A stretch of 64,000 bases of DNA, taken from NCBI RefSeq assembly GCF_900108565.1, contig NZ_LT629971.1, forward strand, positions 744,001 through 808,000, in the 5' to 3' direction. Origin of the DNA: Mycolicibacterium rutilum. GTDB lineage: Bacteria > Actinomycetota > Actinomycetes > Mycobacteriales > Mycobacteriaceae. The notes beneath the pieces were generated by a model that worked only from the letters and a program-made list of their open reading frames with translations, had not been told where the DNA came from and did not search any database. Position 1 is the first letter of the stretch. Each line of letters opens with the position of its first letter. The translations under genes and the position numbers were made by a program. Below, one piece after another: positions 15,862-24,842 of this stretch.

Positions 15862-18213
15862 ATGGCGAGCGGACATCATCGCAGGCTGCACCAGCGCATC
15901 CGGCGCACCCGGAAAGCGGCCGTCGTGGGCGCGGCGACCATCACGGCCGCCGCGCTGACCGCGGGACTCGTGCCGCTGCCGACCGAGGAGATGCTCAACC
16001 CGGAGGTCGAACTCACGGCAGCTGTGAAGGTGTTCCCGGAGCCCGACAAGATTCCCGATCTGACCGGTGGACTCGGCAGCGCCGGATACGACCTGTCGCA
16101 GAGCATCGCCGCGGCCATCCTCGAGGCCATCACCAACAACATCAACCTGATGGCGTTGGCGCGGGCCGCCGGCATGGACCCCGAGAGCCTGTTGAAGAAC
16201 CTGCCGCCCAACCTGTTGCTCGGCGTCCTGGACACCGCGCAGGTCAACCTGCTGCCGATCCTGACCGAGATGCTCGGACTCGATCTTGCCGACGGGTTGC
16301 TGCTGCCCGTGCTGCAGACGCTCGGTATCACCGACGGCGCGGGCATCACCACCGTCAGCAAGCTGCTGAGCCTGCTCGGCATCGACCTCAGTGATCCGCT
16401 GAACCTGTCGGATCTGGATGTACCGGGGCTCAACCTGATCACCGCGGGCCCCCCGTTCACCCTGCTCAAACTTCTCGGATTCGACCTCGGCTGGGTCCCC
16501 GGGCTGCCGAATTCGGTTGCCGCCGAAGTGAACAACACCGAGTACCTGCCGATCGGCGTCAACGGCCTGCTCACCACGGTCCTCGACCGGCTGCGGCTGC
16601 TGGAGGGTGAGAACCCGCTGCTCGATCTCGGCGGCATCCTCGGCCCGAAGGGCCTGCTCGATCTCGGCGGCATCGTCGACCTCGGCGGGCTGGTCGACCT
16701 GCTCGACTCGGTGGTGCAGACCATCCCCGAGAGCCTCGACGTCGTCGACCTCCGCGTGCCGATCGTGATCGGCTTCGGCATGGGCGCGTTCGCGGCGGGC
16801 GCGGCCTATCCGCAGATCGTCGAGGACCTCAAATACCAACCGGGAGGCGAGAAGTCGCCGACCGCCGCCGACGACCCGCTGCTGGGTAGCCTGACGATTC
16901 TGCCGATGTTGTTATTGCGCAACCCGGGCCGCGCCAACGGCGGACTGTTCGCGCGGGCCTACCCGTTCGCCCGGTTGTTCGGCATCGACACCGTCACGCC
17001 CGACACCGAGGTCACCCACAGCGGCGGCATCCCGATCCTCAACACCGGACTCGCCCTCGGCGGCGCGAACCTGATCCCCGTCAAGGTCGACGCGACGGTG
17101 CAGTACGACCTGTTCTCGGACTTCGCGGCCTGGCCCAATCCGTTCTCGATCGCCAACAACCTGATGGGTTTCCTGCTACCGACCTACATCCTGCGCGGCG
17201 TCGACCTGTCGAACCTGACGCCGCAGTTGGAGGCGCAGCTCAAACAGATCCTCGGCAGCCTCGGCGCCGATCCGCTGGCACTCAACCTCTACCTGACCCT
17301 GCCCGCGAACAGCCTGCCGCTCCTGGAGCCGCTGTACCTGCTGACCGACCTGACGAACCTGATGACGCTCGGCGCGTTCCCGAACCCGTTGGGCGCGTTG
17401 GCAAACGCGCTCGCGCCCGCGTTGACCAGCCTCGTCAACCTCGGCTACACCGACGTCCAACGGATGCCCGACGGCACCTACATCCGGACGCTGGACCAGG
17501 CGGGCGATCCTACGGCGTTCATGTCGTTTCCGGACGTCGACTGGGGCAAGGTGCCCGCCGACATCTTCAACCTGATGGTGCAGGGCATCCAGAAGGAGTT
17601 CTTCAGCGGTAACCCGACGCCGGGCACACCGAACGCGATCACCGGTGTCTTCAAGCTGCTTTCAACGATTCTCGGCGGCGGCGGACTGAACCTCGGCGGT
17701 ATCAGCGACGTGATCAACGCGATGGTCGGCGGCCTCAATCCGCTTGCCGCGCCGGCCGCGCGCGAGGCGCCCCCGGTCGCGGCCGCCGCGCTGCCCTCGG
17801 CCACCGCGACCAGCACCACCGTCGCCGCGACGTCGAGTCCGTCCGGTACCGCCGCCCCGGTTCTGATCGAAGAAGGCCGTACGACGAGGGCCACCGAGGC
17901 CGAGGAGGAACCCGCCGAGGTCAAACCGACCGGGCCGAGGGCGGCCGGACCGTCGGCGGCGCCGGGCAAGCCGACGAGCCCGGCGGGCAGCGTGCTCGGC
18001 GGCGTCACCAACACCGTCGGCGGTGTGACCGGCGGCGTCACGGGCACGGTCGGCGGGGTGACGAGCGGCGTCACCGGAACGGTCGGCGGCGTCACCGGTG
18101 GGGTGGCCGGCGCCGTGGGCGGACTGACCGGGGCGGTCAGCGGCGTGCTGGGCGGGCTCGGCAAGAAGCCGTCGGACTCGGGCGGTTCGGCGAGCGCGAA
18201 CGACGCCGCCTGA
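15862..18213 (+). CDS. large exported mycobacterial protein, paralog B, with 11-residue repeat tail
   Basis: A 783-residue protein homologous to the product of 11688-13964. It starts with a basic segment MASGHHRRLHQRIRRTRK and a hydrophobic signal or anchor (AAVVGAATITAAALTAGLVPL). The shared globular region includes LITAGPPFTLLKLLGFDLGWVPGLP, LRVPIVIGFGMGAFAAG, LTILPMLLLRNPGRANGG and FLLPTYILRGVDLSNL. The cysteine loop of paralog A is absent. After an Ala/Thr/Ser linker, residues 713-763 are tandem units of 11 residues of the GGVTGGVTGTV kind (bases 17998-18150). The ATG at 15862 has GGAAGG upstream; a GTG ten codons earlier lacks a binding site. Function unknown. It ends 10 bases before a convergent gene. 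Confidence 0.75.
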   Translation: MASGHHRRLHQRIRRTRKAAVVGAATITAAALTAGLVPLPTEEMLNPEVELTAAVKVFPEPDKIPDLTGGLGSAGYDLSQSIAAAILEAITNNINLMALARAAGMDPESLLKNLPPNLLLGVLDTAQVNLLPILTEMLGLDLADGLLLPVLQTLGITDGAGITTVSKLLSLLGIDLSDPLNLSDLDVPGLNLITAGPPFTLLKLLGFDLGWVPGLPNSVAAEVNNTEYLPIGVNGLLTTVLDRLRLLEGENPLLDLGGILGPKGLLDLGGIVDLGGLVDLLDSVVQTIPESLDVVDLRVPIVIGFGMGAFAAGAAYPQIVEDLKYQPGGEKSPTAADDPLLGSLTILPMLLLRNPGRANGGLFARAYPFARLFGIDTVTPDTEVTHSGGIPILNTGLALGGANLIPVKVDATVQYDLFSDFAAWPNPFSIANNLMGFLLPTYILRGVDLSNLTPQLEAQLKQILGSLGADPLALNLYLTLPANSLPLLEPLYLLTDLTNLMTLGAFPNPLGALANALAPALTSLVNLGYTDVQRMPDGTYIRTLDQAGDPTAFMSFPDVDWGKVPADIFNLMVQGIQKEFFSGNPTPGTPNAITGVFKLLSTILGGGGLNLGGISDVINAMVGGLNPLAAPAAREAPPVAAAALPSATATSTTVAATSSPSGTAAPVLIEEGRTTRATEAEEEPAEVKPTGPRAAGPSAAPGKPTSPAGSVLGGVTNTVGGVTGGVTGTVGGVTSGVTGTVGGVTGGVAGAVGGLTGAVSGVLGGLGKKPSDSGGSASANDAA
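17998..18150 (+). repeat. 33-bp in-frame tandem repeats
   Basis: After a 21-base partial unit (17998-18018), units of 33 bases begin at 18019, 18052, 18085 and 18118. They encode GGVTGGVTGTV, GGVTSGVTGTV, GGVTGGVAGAV and GGLTGAVSGVL near the C-terminus of paralog B. Units diverge gradually to the right. Confidence 0.85.
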
Positions 18214-18222
18214 ATCGTTCTG

Positions 18223-19167
18223 TTACAGCAGCCCTAGCACATCCGCCATCGCGCGCGCCGATTCCGGGCTGCTGATGATCCGCCAGTCCGTTTCCTTGGC
18301 GTGCTCGAACCAGACGAACCCCATCACATCGGGCTGAGCGTCGAGATACTCGACGAACCGGTGAACCCAATCTGCCTTGCTGCCACCGCTTTCCGCGCAC
18401 CCGACCTCGGTCACCAGGATCGGTTTGCCGGTGCCGACGGTACGCAGCTCGCTGAGCGCGGCACCGAACAGCTCATCGGGCTCGATCCACCGTGTCGACG
18501 TCAACCGTGTGCCCCAGTTGTAACCGTCGATGCCGAGTACGTCGACGTAGTCATCGCCGGGATACCACTGCGCCAGTGACCCGAGCCCGCCGACGGTCGG
18601 GGCCCACACCCACTCGACATTGGCGACCCCACGCGCCGTGAAGATGTCGTGCACGTGCCGCCACGCAGCCGTGTACGCCGAGGGCGAGGTGCCGCACGCC
18701 GGCGTCCACGGATACCAGTCACCGTTGAACTCGTGCGCGAACCGGATGAAGGTGTGGCGGCCCCACTCGCCGATCTCGTCGGCCCACCGGTGCACGTACT
18801 CGTCGAGAGCGCCCGACTGAAGCGACTGCATCACTGCGGGCGACCGGTCGTCGGTCCAGCACCACGGTTCCCACGACACGACCGGGTCCGCCCCGCAGTA
18901 GGCGGCGACCGCCATCGCGGCGACGGGCGGCGGCGCAAAGAAGTCCTCGAAGGCCAACACCATCTCAGCGCGCCGACCCACGGCGTCGGCGACGGCCTGC
19001 CACTCCCGCGCCGCCGTGAACCCGCCGTGCGTACTCACCCCGAACCGCAGCGCGGCGGTGCGTGGCGTCCGCCGAGCGTCAACCGCCGTACCTGGTCGAA
19101 CCTTCAGCTGGTGCTCCACCTGATCCCCCACAGGCCAGTCATCCAATCCCCTTCGCCATGGTCGCAA
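18223..19167 (-). CDS. glycoside hydrolase, GH26-like
   Basis: A 314-residue TIM-barrel glycosidase resembling GH26 beta-mannanases. The acid/base motif RFAHEFNGDWYPW gives Glu146 and the presumed nucleophile is Glu254 in LVTEVGCAE. VVSWEPWCW, NVEWVWAP and VLGIDGYNWGT are typical barrel strands of the family. No clear signal peptide is present at the assigned start, so location is uncertain; the first about 40 residues are atypical and a later start is possible. Substrate could be mannan-type or another beta-glycan. It is convergent with paralog B, with only 9 bases between the stops. Confidence 0.7.
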   Translation of the reverse strand: MRPWRRGLDDWPVGDQVEHQLKVRPGTAVDARRTPRTAALRFGVSTHGGFTAAREWQAVADAVGRRAEMVLAFEDFFAPPPVAAMAVAAYCGADPVVSWEPWCWTDDRSPAVMQSLQSGALDEYVHRWADEIGEWGRHTFIRFAHEFNGDWYPWTPACGTSPSAYTAAWRHVHDIFTARGVANVEWVWAPTVGGLGSLAQWYPGDDYVDVLGIDGYNWGTRLTSTRWIEPDELFGAALSELRTVGTGKPILVTEVGCAESGGSKADWVHRFVEYLDAQPDVMGFVWFEHAKETDWRIISSPESARAMADVLGLL

Positions 19168-19324
19168 ACCGGTGGGCGTCCAAGGGGACGTTTTGACGGA
19201 TATGGAGAAATTGCTCCGCAGCGGGTTTGCCGGCGCGGCGGCCCAGCGAACTGGATGAATACTGCCCGGGGCGGGAGGGGTAACCTCGGGACCTGAATCC
19301 AGTCGTTAGATCGGGGGCGCACCT

Positions 19325-20488
19325 ATGGACCTCGTGCTCGGCCTGTCCATGACGTCGCGCACTGTTCGGTGGGTGCTCGTCGAGGGCACGACCGGCGAGG
19401 GCGCCATCGTCGACCGCGGCAAGTTCGACTTCGACGCCGACGTCGACCCCGACGAACTGCTCAACGTGGTGCTCGCCGACGCAGCGGGCACCGCGGTCCA
19501 CTCCATCGGCGTGACCTGGACCAACGAGGCCGAAGAGGTGGCGTCGGCGGTGCTCGCGGCGCTGCAGGCGCGCGGCTACGGCAACGCGATCGCGGTCTCC
19601 GAACTCGAGGCGGGCGACGTGCTGGCCGCCGGCATCGCCGACATCGCCGATTACGACGACGTCGCGGTCTGCATCGTCGAGCCCGACGCCGCGGTGATCG
19701 CGATGGTCACTGCCGAGGGTGTGTCCGTGGACCGGATCGGGCGGCCGCTGGACGGCGCCGACGCGATCGAACTGCCGAGCAGCGTGATCGCGATGCTCGA
19801 GCTCAACGAGTGGCACCCGCAGGCGATCTTCGTCGTCGGTTCGGCCGCCGATGTCGAACTGGTCTGCACGACGCTCGACGACGTCACCGAGTCGCCGGTG
19901 TTCTCCGCGGCCGAGGCCGATCTCGCGCTCGCCCGCGGCGCCGCGCTGGCGTCGGCCCGTGCGGTCACCACGCTCGACGCCGCGGGCACCCGCCGGCGGT
20001 CGCGGGTCGGCACGCTGGCCGCGGTGCTCGCGGCCGCGGTCGTCGCATTCGTGGCGTCCGTCTCGGCCGCGGTCGGGCTGAGCCTGTCCGGTGACCGGGG
20101 CACCGACGTGCACGCCGCCGCAGACGAAGAACCTGTCGCGGTCGCCGAAGCCCCGGCCCCGGCGCCCGCTCCGGTGAAGAAGACCCTCACGCCCGCCGAG
20201 GCCCGGCCCGTCGTCGCACAGACCATCGCGGTCGCCGCCCCGCCACCGCCGGCCGCGCCGGTCTATGAGCCGCCGGCGTACGAGCCGCCCGCCTACGTGC
20301 CGCCACCGGCACCCGAATACACCGCGCCCGCACCGGCATACGTCCCACCGCCGGCGCCCGCTTACGTCCCGCCGCCCGCCCCGGCGTACGTGCCGCCAGC
20401 CCCGCAGCCGCGGCTGCGCGACCGGATCATCGAGCGCATCCCGATCATCAACCGGTTCCACGAACCGGACTATTCGTACGGCCGCTAA
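19325..20488 (+). CDS. actin-fold-like (DUF7159-type) membrane protein with Pro-rich outer tail, copy 2
   Basis: A 387-residue paralog of the product of 7340-8953. MDLVLGLSMTSRTVRWVLVEG opens a domain of about 215 residues with the same HSIGVTWTNEAEE and AIFVVGSAADVELV segments. One membrane helix follows (VGTLAAVLAAAVVAFVASVSAAVGLSL). The tail has repeated YVPPPAPA-type units (encoded at about 20260-20400) and ends in a basic and aromatic segment RLRDRIIERIPIINRFHEPDYSYGR. The outer part looks extended and surface-exposed. Function unknown. Its end overlaps the convergent cupin gene by 4 bases. Confidence 0.7.
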   Translation: MDLVLGLSMTSRTVRWVLVEGTTGEGAIVDRGKFDFDADVDPDELLNVVLADAAGTAVHSIGVTWTNEAEEVASAVLAALQARGYGNAIAVSELEAGDVLAAGIADIADYDDVAVCIVEPDAAVIAMVTAEGVSVDRIGRPLDGADAIELPSSVIAMLELNEWHPQAIFVVGSAADVELVCTTLDDVTESPVFSAAEADLALARGAALASARAVTTLDAAGTRRRSRVGTLAAVLAAAVVAFVASVSAAVGLSLSGDRGTDVHAAADEEPVAVAEAPAPAPAPVKKTLTPAEARPVVAQTIAVAAPPPPAAPVYEPPAYEPPAYVPPPAPEYTAPAPAYVPPPAPAYVPPPAPAYVPPAPQPRLRDRIIERIPIINRFHEPDYSYGR

Positions 20489-20928
20489 GGACAGGCCGCG
20501 GGCGCGTCGTCGCGCACCGCGCGGTCTGCGGGAACGGTGTAGGTGACCGTCGCCGCCGCATGTTCGGCACCCGTGTTCGACACCACGTGCGGGACGCCGG
20601 CCGGGATGAAGATCGCCTGCCCGGCGCCGAATGCCGCTGGCGCACAGCCGTTCGCGGTCTGCAGATGCAGTGTGCCCTCGTTGATCACCGAGTACTCCGG
20701 CCCCGGATGGCTGTGCCAGCCGCTGCTCGACGCCGGCCCGAGCGCGAGGTTCTGCACGTACAGCGTGGTCGGTTGTCCGACCGCGACGATCGCGATCGGC
20801 ACGTCGGTGGTGCCCTTGGCGATGTCGGTGCGCTCGATGTCGCCCTCGGCGGGCGTGGCGTAGGCGGTCGCCGGGCCGGCTCCGGCAATGAGGGTTCCGA
20901 CGGCGAGGCCGAGAATTACGCGTTTCAC
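20485..20928 (-). CDS. exported cupin-domain protein
   Basis: A 147-residue protein with a signal peptide (MKRVILGLAVGTLIAGAGPATAYA, cleavage near residue 24) and one cupin barrel. The first cupin motif is GWHSHPGPEYSVINEG, supplying two His and one Glu as metal ligands; the second is AIFIPAGVPHVVSN with the third His. Two cysteines (in NGCAPA and the penultimate residue) may form a disulfide. A GTG start at 20928 with GGGAGGG upstream is used. Exported cupins of this kind have no established role. Confidence 0.8.
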   Translation of the reverse strand: MKRVILGLAVGTLIAGAGPATAYATPAEGDIERTDIAKGTTDVPIAIVAVGQPTTLYVQNLALGPASSSGWHSHPGPEYSVINEGTLHLQTANGCAPAAFGAGQAIFIPAGVPHVVSNTGAEHAAATVTYTVPADRAVRDDAPAACP

Positions 20929-20988
20929 ATGCCCTCCCGATCACACGATGTCGCGATTGCCGAAGCGTACCCGCCGCAACCCTGATCG

Positions 20989-21020
20989 GTAGTTGCTTGG
21001 GAACCGGAACCGACAACTAC
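20989..21020. promoter_or_regulatory. inverted repeat between divergent cupin and peptide-transporter genes
   Basis: GTAGTTG (20989-20995) and CAACTAC (21014-21020) are separated by 18 bases that themselves contain the direct repeat GGAACCGGAACC. It sits in the 273-base gap between the divergent starts at 20928 and 21202; it could be an operator, but the signal is short. Confidence 0.3.
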
Positions 21021-21201
21021 AGGCTGTGCGGCCATTTGCTGACCGGTCGTCCGCACTGGTGCCTGATCATGTTGCCGGACCGGAATATTGACGGCTCAAC
21101 TAATTGAATCGCCGGAAAGTTTCTGTGAAGTTCAGGATGCGCGGGCGTCATTTTGCGCCCAAGATGCCATGCAGTCCGGAAAAGCATCGGAAGGGAACCA
21201 G

Positions 21202-22836
21202 ATGAGACGAGTCCGTAAGGCGGCGGCCATCGCATGTGCGATCGCGCTGCTGGCGACGGCATGTGGCAGCGACGACAGCACGAGCGGGTCGGGCGGCGGT
21301 GACATCGAGGTCGCGATGACGTCGTTTCCGGACTACATCGACCCGCAGCTGTCCTACACCGTCGAGGGGTGGGAGGTGCTGTGGAACGTCTACACCCCGC
21401 TGCTGACCTACAAGCACGCCAAGGGTGAAGAGGGCACCGAGGTGGTGCCCGGCCTGGCCGAGGCCATGCCCGAGATCTCCCCCGACGGCACCACGTACAA
21501 GCTCAAGCTCCGGTCCAACATGAAGTACTCCGACGGAACCCCCATCAAGGCATCGGATTTCACGTACGCGATCCAGCGGTTGTTCAAGGCCGACTCCGGC
21601 GGCTCGGTGTTCTACGACGTCATCGTCGGCGCCACCGACTACGCCGAGGGCAAGGCGCAGACGATCAGCGGCATCACCACCGATGACAACACCGGCGACA
21701 TCACCATCAAGCTGACCGCGCCCAACGGCACCTTCGAGAACATCCTCGCGCTGATGTTCGCCGCCCCGGTGCCGCCGAGCACCCCGCTCGACAAGGACGC
21801 CACGAACACCCCACCGCCGTCCAGCGGCCCCTTCATGATCAGCAAGGTCGACGCGCCCCGGACCATGACGATGGAGCGCAACCCCAACTTCTCCACGGTC
21901 AAGGACGCCGGCGCCACCGAGGTGGCCGACGCGAACGTCGACTCCATCACGATCACCGAGAACAAGAACAACAGCGCGCAGGTCACCGACATCCAGCAGA
22001 ACCGCGTCGACTTCATGGTCGACCCGCCGGCCTCGGATCGCCTGCAGGAGGTGAAATCCCGCTACGCCGACCGGTTCCGGTTCGAGGACACGATCAACAC
22101 CTATTACTTCTTCATGAACACCGAACGGGCGCCGTTCAACGACCTGCGGGTCCGCCAGGCCATCAACTACGCCGTCGACCCCGAGGCGCTCAACCGCATC
22201 TTCGGCGGCCGTCTGCACCCGAGCCAGCAGATCCTGCCGCCCGGCATGCCCGGCTACCAGGAGTACAAGCTCTACCCCGGCCCCGACATGAACAAGGCCA
22301 AACAGCTGATCGCCGAGGCCAATCCGGCCGACCGTGACATCACGGTGTGGACCGACGACGAGCCCGACCGCAAGCGGATCGGCGAGTACTACCACGACCT
22401 GCTCACCCAGCTCGGGTTCAACGCGACGCTGAAAGTCATTGCCGGTGACGTGTACTGGACGACGATCGGCAACCAGTCGACACCCGACGTCGACACCGGG
22501 TTCGCCGACTGGTTCCAGGACTTTCCGCACCCGGACGACTTCTTCCGGCCGCTGCTGCACGGCGACAGCATCCTGCCCACCAACGGCAACAACCTCTCCC
22601 GGGCGAACATCGGTGCCAACAACGCCAAGCAGGACGAGCTGCTGACCAAGCAGATCACGGACGACGGCGTCGAAGATCAGTACGCCGCGCTGGATCGGGC
22701 CTACATGGAGCAGGCGGTCTGGGCACCGTACGGCAACGAGCAGTACACCACGTTCCTGTCGGAACGCATGGACTTCGACAAGTCCTACCACCACCTGCTG
22801 TTCCATCAGGACTACACCTCGTTCGCGCTCAAGTAG
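21202..22836 (+). CDS. peptide ABC transporter substrate-binding lipoprotein
   Basis: A 544-residue family 5 (OppA/DppA-like) solute-binding protein. The signal peptide ends in the lipobox LATAC, with lipidated Cys21. The body has family motifs such as DYIDPQLSYTVEGWEVLWNVYTPL, VRQAINYAVDPEALNRIFGG and LLHGDSILPTNGNN. The ATG at 21202 follows GGAAGGG and starts directly with the basic signal segment MRRVRK. It is the first gene of a five-gene operon and delivers peptides or similar ligands to the permeases that follow. Ligand specificity cannot be read. Confidence 0.9.
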   Translation: MRRVRKAAAIACAIALLATACGSDDSTSGSGGGDIEVAMTSFPDYIDPQLSYTVEGWEVLWNVYTPLLTYKHAKGEEGTEVVPGLAEAMPEISPDGTTYKLKLRSNMKYSDGTPIKASDFTYAIQRLFKADSGGSVFYDVIVGATDYAEGKAQTISGITTDDNTGDITIKLTAPNGTFENILALMFAAPVPPSTPLDKDATNTPPPSSGPFMISKVDAPRTMTMERNPNFSTVKDAGATEVADANVDSITITENKNNSAQVTDIQQNRVDFMVDPPASDRLQEVKSRYADRFRFEDTINTYYFFMNTERAPFNDLRVRQAINYAVDPEALNRIFGGRLHPSQQILPPGMPGYQEYKLYPGPDMNKAKQLIAEANPADRDITVWTDDEPDRKRIGEYYHDLLTQLGFNATLKVIAGDVYWTTIGNQSTPDVDTGFADWFQDFPHPDDFFRPLLHGDSILPTNGNNLSRANIGANNAKQDELLTKQITDDGVEDQYAALDRAYMEQAVWAPYGNEQYTTFLSERMDFDKSYHHLLFHQDYTSFALK

Positions 22837-22842
22837 GCGCGC

Positions 22843-23880
22843 GTGGTCACCCCCATCAGCGAAACGGCGGTCTCGGATCAACCACCACTGCCCACCGGAG
22901 TGCCCGTGGCCGCCATCCGCGGTCGCAGCCCTTGGTATCTGGCGTGGCTTCGGCTGCGGCGCAACACGGTTGCGCTGGGCTTCGGTGCGCTGTTCATCCT
23001 GATCGTGCTGTTCTGCCTGGCGGCGCCGCTGTGGGCCGACCATGTGGCGCACACCGGTCCCAACGACAACCACATCACCGATTCGGTCTCGATCAACGGC
23101 GTCGACACCGACGTCGTCGGGGCCGACGGCACACCGATCGGACCGGGCCTGCGGGGCCAGTTCCTGCTCGGCGCCGACCAGAACGGCCGCGATGTGATGG
23201 TGCGGTTGATGTACGGCGGCCGCACCTCGATATATGTGGGCCTGGCCGCGGCCGCGTTCACCACGCTGGTCGGTGTGGTCGTCGGACTGCTGGCGGGCTT
23301 CTACCGCGGCTGGCTCGACGCGGTGCTCACCCGGATCTTGGACGTCATCTGGGCGTTTCCCGTGCTGCTGCTCGGGATCGCGCTGGGCACCGCACTGGCG
23401 GTGGGCGGCCTCGAACTCGGGTTCATCTCGATCGCGGGTGACTCGATCTGGATACCGATCCTGATCATCGGTGTGGTCTACGTGCCCTACATGGCCAGGC
23501 CGATCCGCGGCGAGATCCTCGCGCTGCGGGAGAAGGAGTTTGTCGAAGCCGCTGTGGCACAGGGCATGAGCCCGCTGCGGATCATGTTCTCGGAGTTGTT
23601 GCCGAACGTGATCTCCACCATCATCGTGTTTTTCACGCTCAACATCGCCAACGACATGCTGTTGGAGTCGGCGCTGTCGTTTTTGGGGGCCGGTGTGCGG
23701 CCACCCAATGCGTCGTGGGGCACGATGATCGCCGACGGCTACGACATGATCTACACCGCACCGCATCTCACTGTGGTTCCCGGGCTGATGATCATCGCGA
23801 CGGTGTTGTCGCTGAACGTGTTCGGTGATGGCCTGCGTGATGCGCTGGACCCGCGCGCCAAGATCCGGTTGGAGCACTGA
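22843..23880 (+). CDS. peptide ABC transporter permease, OppC/DppC type
   Basis: A 345-residue permease with an N-terminal cytoplasmic segment, a first helix at about 48-66, an OppC-type extracytoplasmic insert (about 67-120), and a BPD_transp_1 domain of five helices. The EAA loop EFVEAAVAQGMSPLRIMFSELLPN contacts the ATPases. A GTG start at 22843 lies 6 bases after the binding-protein stop; the stop overlaps the next ATG by one base (TGATG), implying coupled translation. Confidence 0.9.
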   Translation: MVTPISETAVSDQPPLPTGVPVAAIRGRSPWYLAWLRLRRNTVALGFGALFILIVLFCLAAPLWADHVAHTGPNDNHITDSVSINGVDTDVVGADGTPIGPGLRGQFLLGADQNGRDVMVRLMYGGRTSIYVGLAAAAFTTLVGVVVGLLAGFYRGWLDAVLTRILDVIWAFPVLLLGIALGTALAVGGLELGFISIAGDSIWIPILIIGVVYVPYMARPIRGEILALREKEFVEAAVAQGMSPLRIMFSELLPNVISTIIVFFTLNIANDMLLESALSFLGAGVRPPNASWGTMIADGYDMIYTAPHLTVVPGLMIIATVLSLNVFGDGLRDALDPRAKIRLEH

Positions 23881-24842
23881 TGGCGCGGTTCATCGCCCGG
23901 CGGCTGGTCGGGATGGTTGCGGTGCTGTTCGCGATCTCGGTGATCGTGTTCCTCATCTTCAACGTGATCCCGAACTCCGACCCGGCGGCGCGCATCGCAG
24001 GCAAGAACGCCGATCCCGCGCTGATCGCCCGGGTGAGCGCCGATCTCGGGCTGGATCAGCCCATCGCCGTGCAGTACCTGACGATGATGCGGCAGATCTT
24101 CACCGGTCAGCTCATGTCGTATGCCAAGGACCGCAACGTCCTCGAGCAGATCTGGGACGGACTGCCCGCGACGTTCTCGCTGTGCATCGGCGCCGGCGTG
24201 CTGTGGATGGCGCTGGCCATGCTGTTCGGCTATCTGTCGGCGGTGCACGCCGGCCGGTTCACCGACCGCGCGCTCACCATCCTGTCGTTGGTCGGGGTGT
24301 CGGTGCCGGTGTTCTGGCTTGCGGCGATCCTGCTGTACTTCCTCACCTACAAGGTGCAGCTGTTCCCGACGGGCAGCTACGTGCCGTTGAGCACGGATCC
24401 GCTGGAGTGGGCGTATCACCTTGTGCTGCCGTGGTTCACGCTGGCCGTGCTCTTCATCGGGTTCTACAGTCGCGTGCTGCGCTCCAACATGCTCGACACC
24501 ATGAACGAGGATTTCGTGCGCACCGCGCGGGCCAAGGGCATCAGCGAACGTCAGGTCCGGATGCGGCACGTGCTGCGCAACTCGATGATCCCGGTCATCA
24601 CGCTGTTCGGCCTGGACTTCGGCATGGTCGTCGGCGGCGGGGCCATCCTCACCGAGACGGTGTACAACCTCAACGGCGTCGGGCTGTACGCCGGCGAGGC
24701 GATCCGGTCCCTCGATCTACCGCCACTGATGGGAGTGACGATGTTCGGCGCGTTCTTCATCGTGCTGCTCAACACCGTCGTCGACATCGTCTACGCGGTG
24801 CTCGACCCACGGATCCGGCTGGGTCAGGCGGCGGCCGCGTGA
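23880..24842 (+). CDS. peptide ABC transporter permease, OppB/DppB type
   Basis: A 320-residue permease with the OppB N-terminal signature MARFIARRLVGMVAVLFAISVIVFLIFNVIP, six predicted helices and the EAA loop DFVRTARAKGISERQVRMRHVLRN. It forms the heterodimeric channel with the preceding OppC-type protein. Here the C-type gene precedes the B-type gene, the reverse of the classical oppBC order. Its TGA overlaps the GTG of the next gene (GTGA). Confidence 0.9.
   Translation: MARFIARRLVGMVAVLFAISVIVFLIFNVIPNSDPAARIAGKNADPALIARVSADLGLDQPIAVQYLTMMRQIFTGQLMSYAKDRNVLEQIWDGLPATFSLCIGAGVLWMALAMLFGYLSAVHAGRFTDRALTILSLVGVSVPVFWLAAILLYFLTYKVQLFPTGSYVPLSTDPLEWAYHLVLPWFTLAVLFIGFYSRVLRSNMLDTMNEDFVRTARAKGISERQVRMRHVLRNSMIPVITLFGLDFGMVVGGGAILTETVYNLNGVGLYAGEAIRSLDLPPLMGVTMFGAFFIVLLNTVVDIVYAVLDPRIRLGQAAAA

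Noticed and set aside
21148..23877. 909-codon open frame on the minus strand across the peptide transporter genes
   Set aside because: It is an antisense shadow of well-supported lipoprotein and permease genes; its translation is rich in Arg, Gly, His and Gln with no domain.
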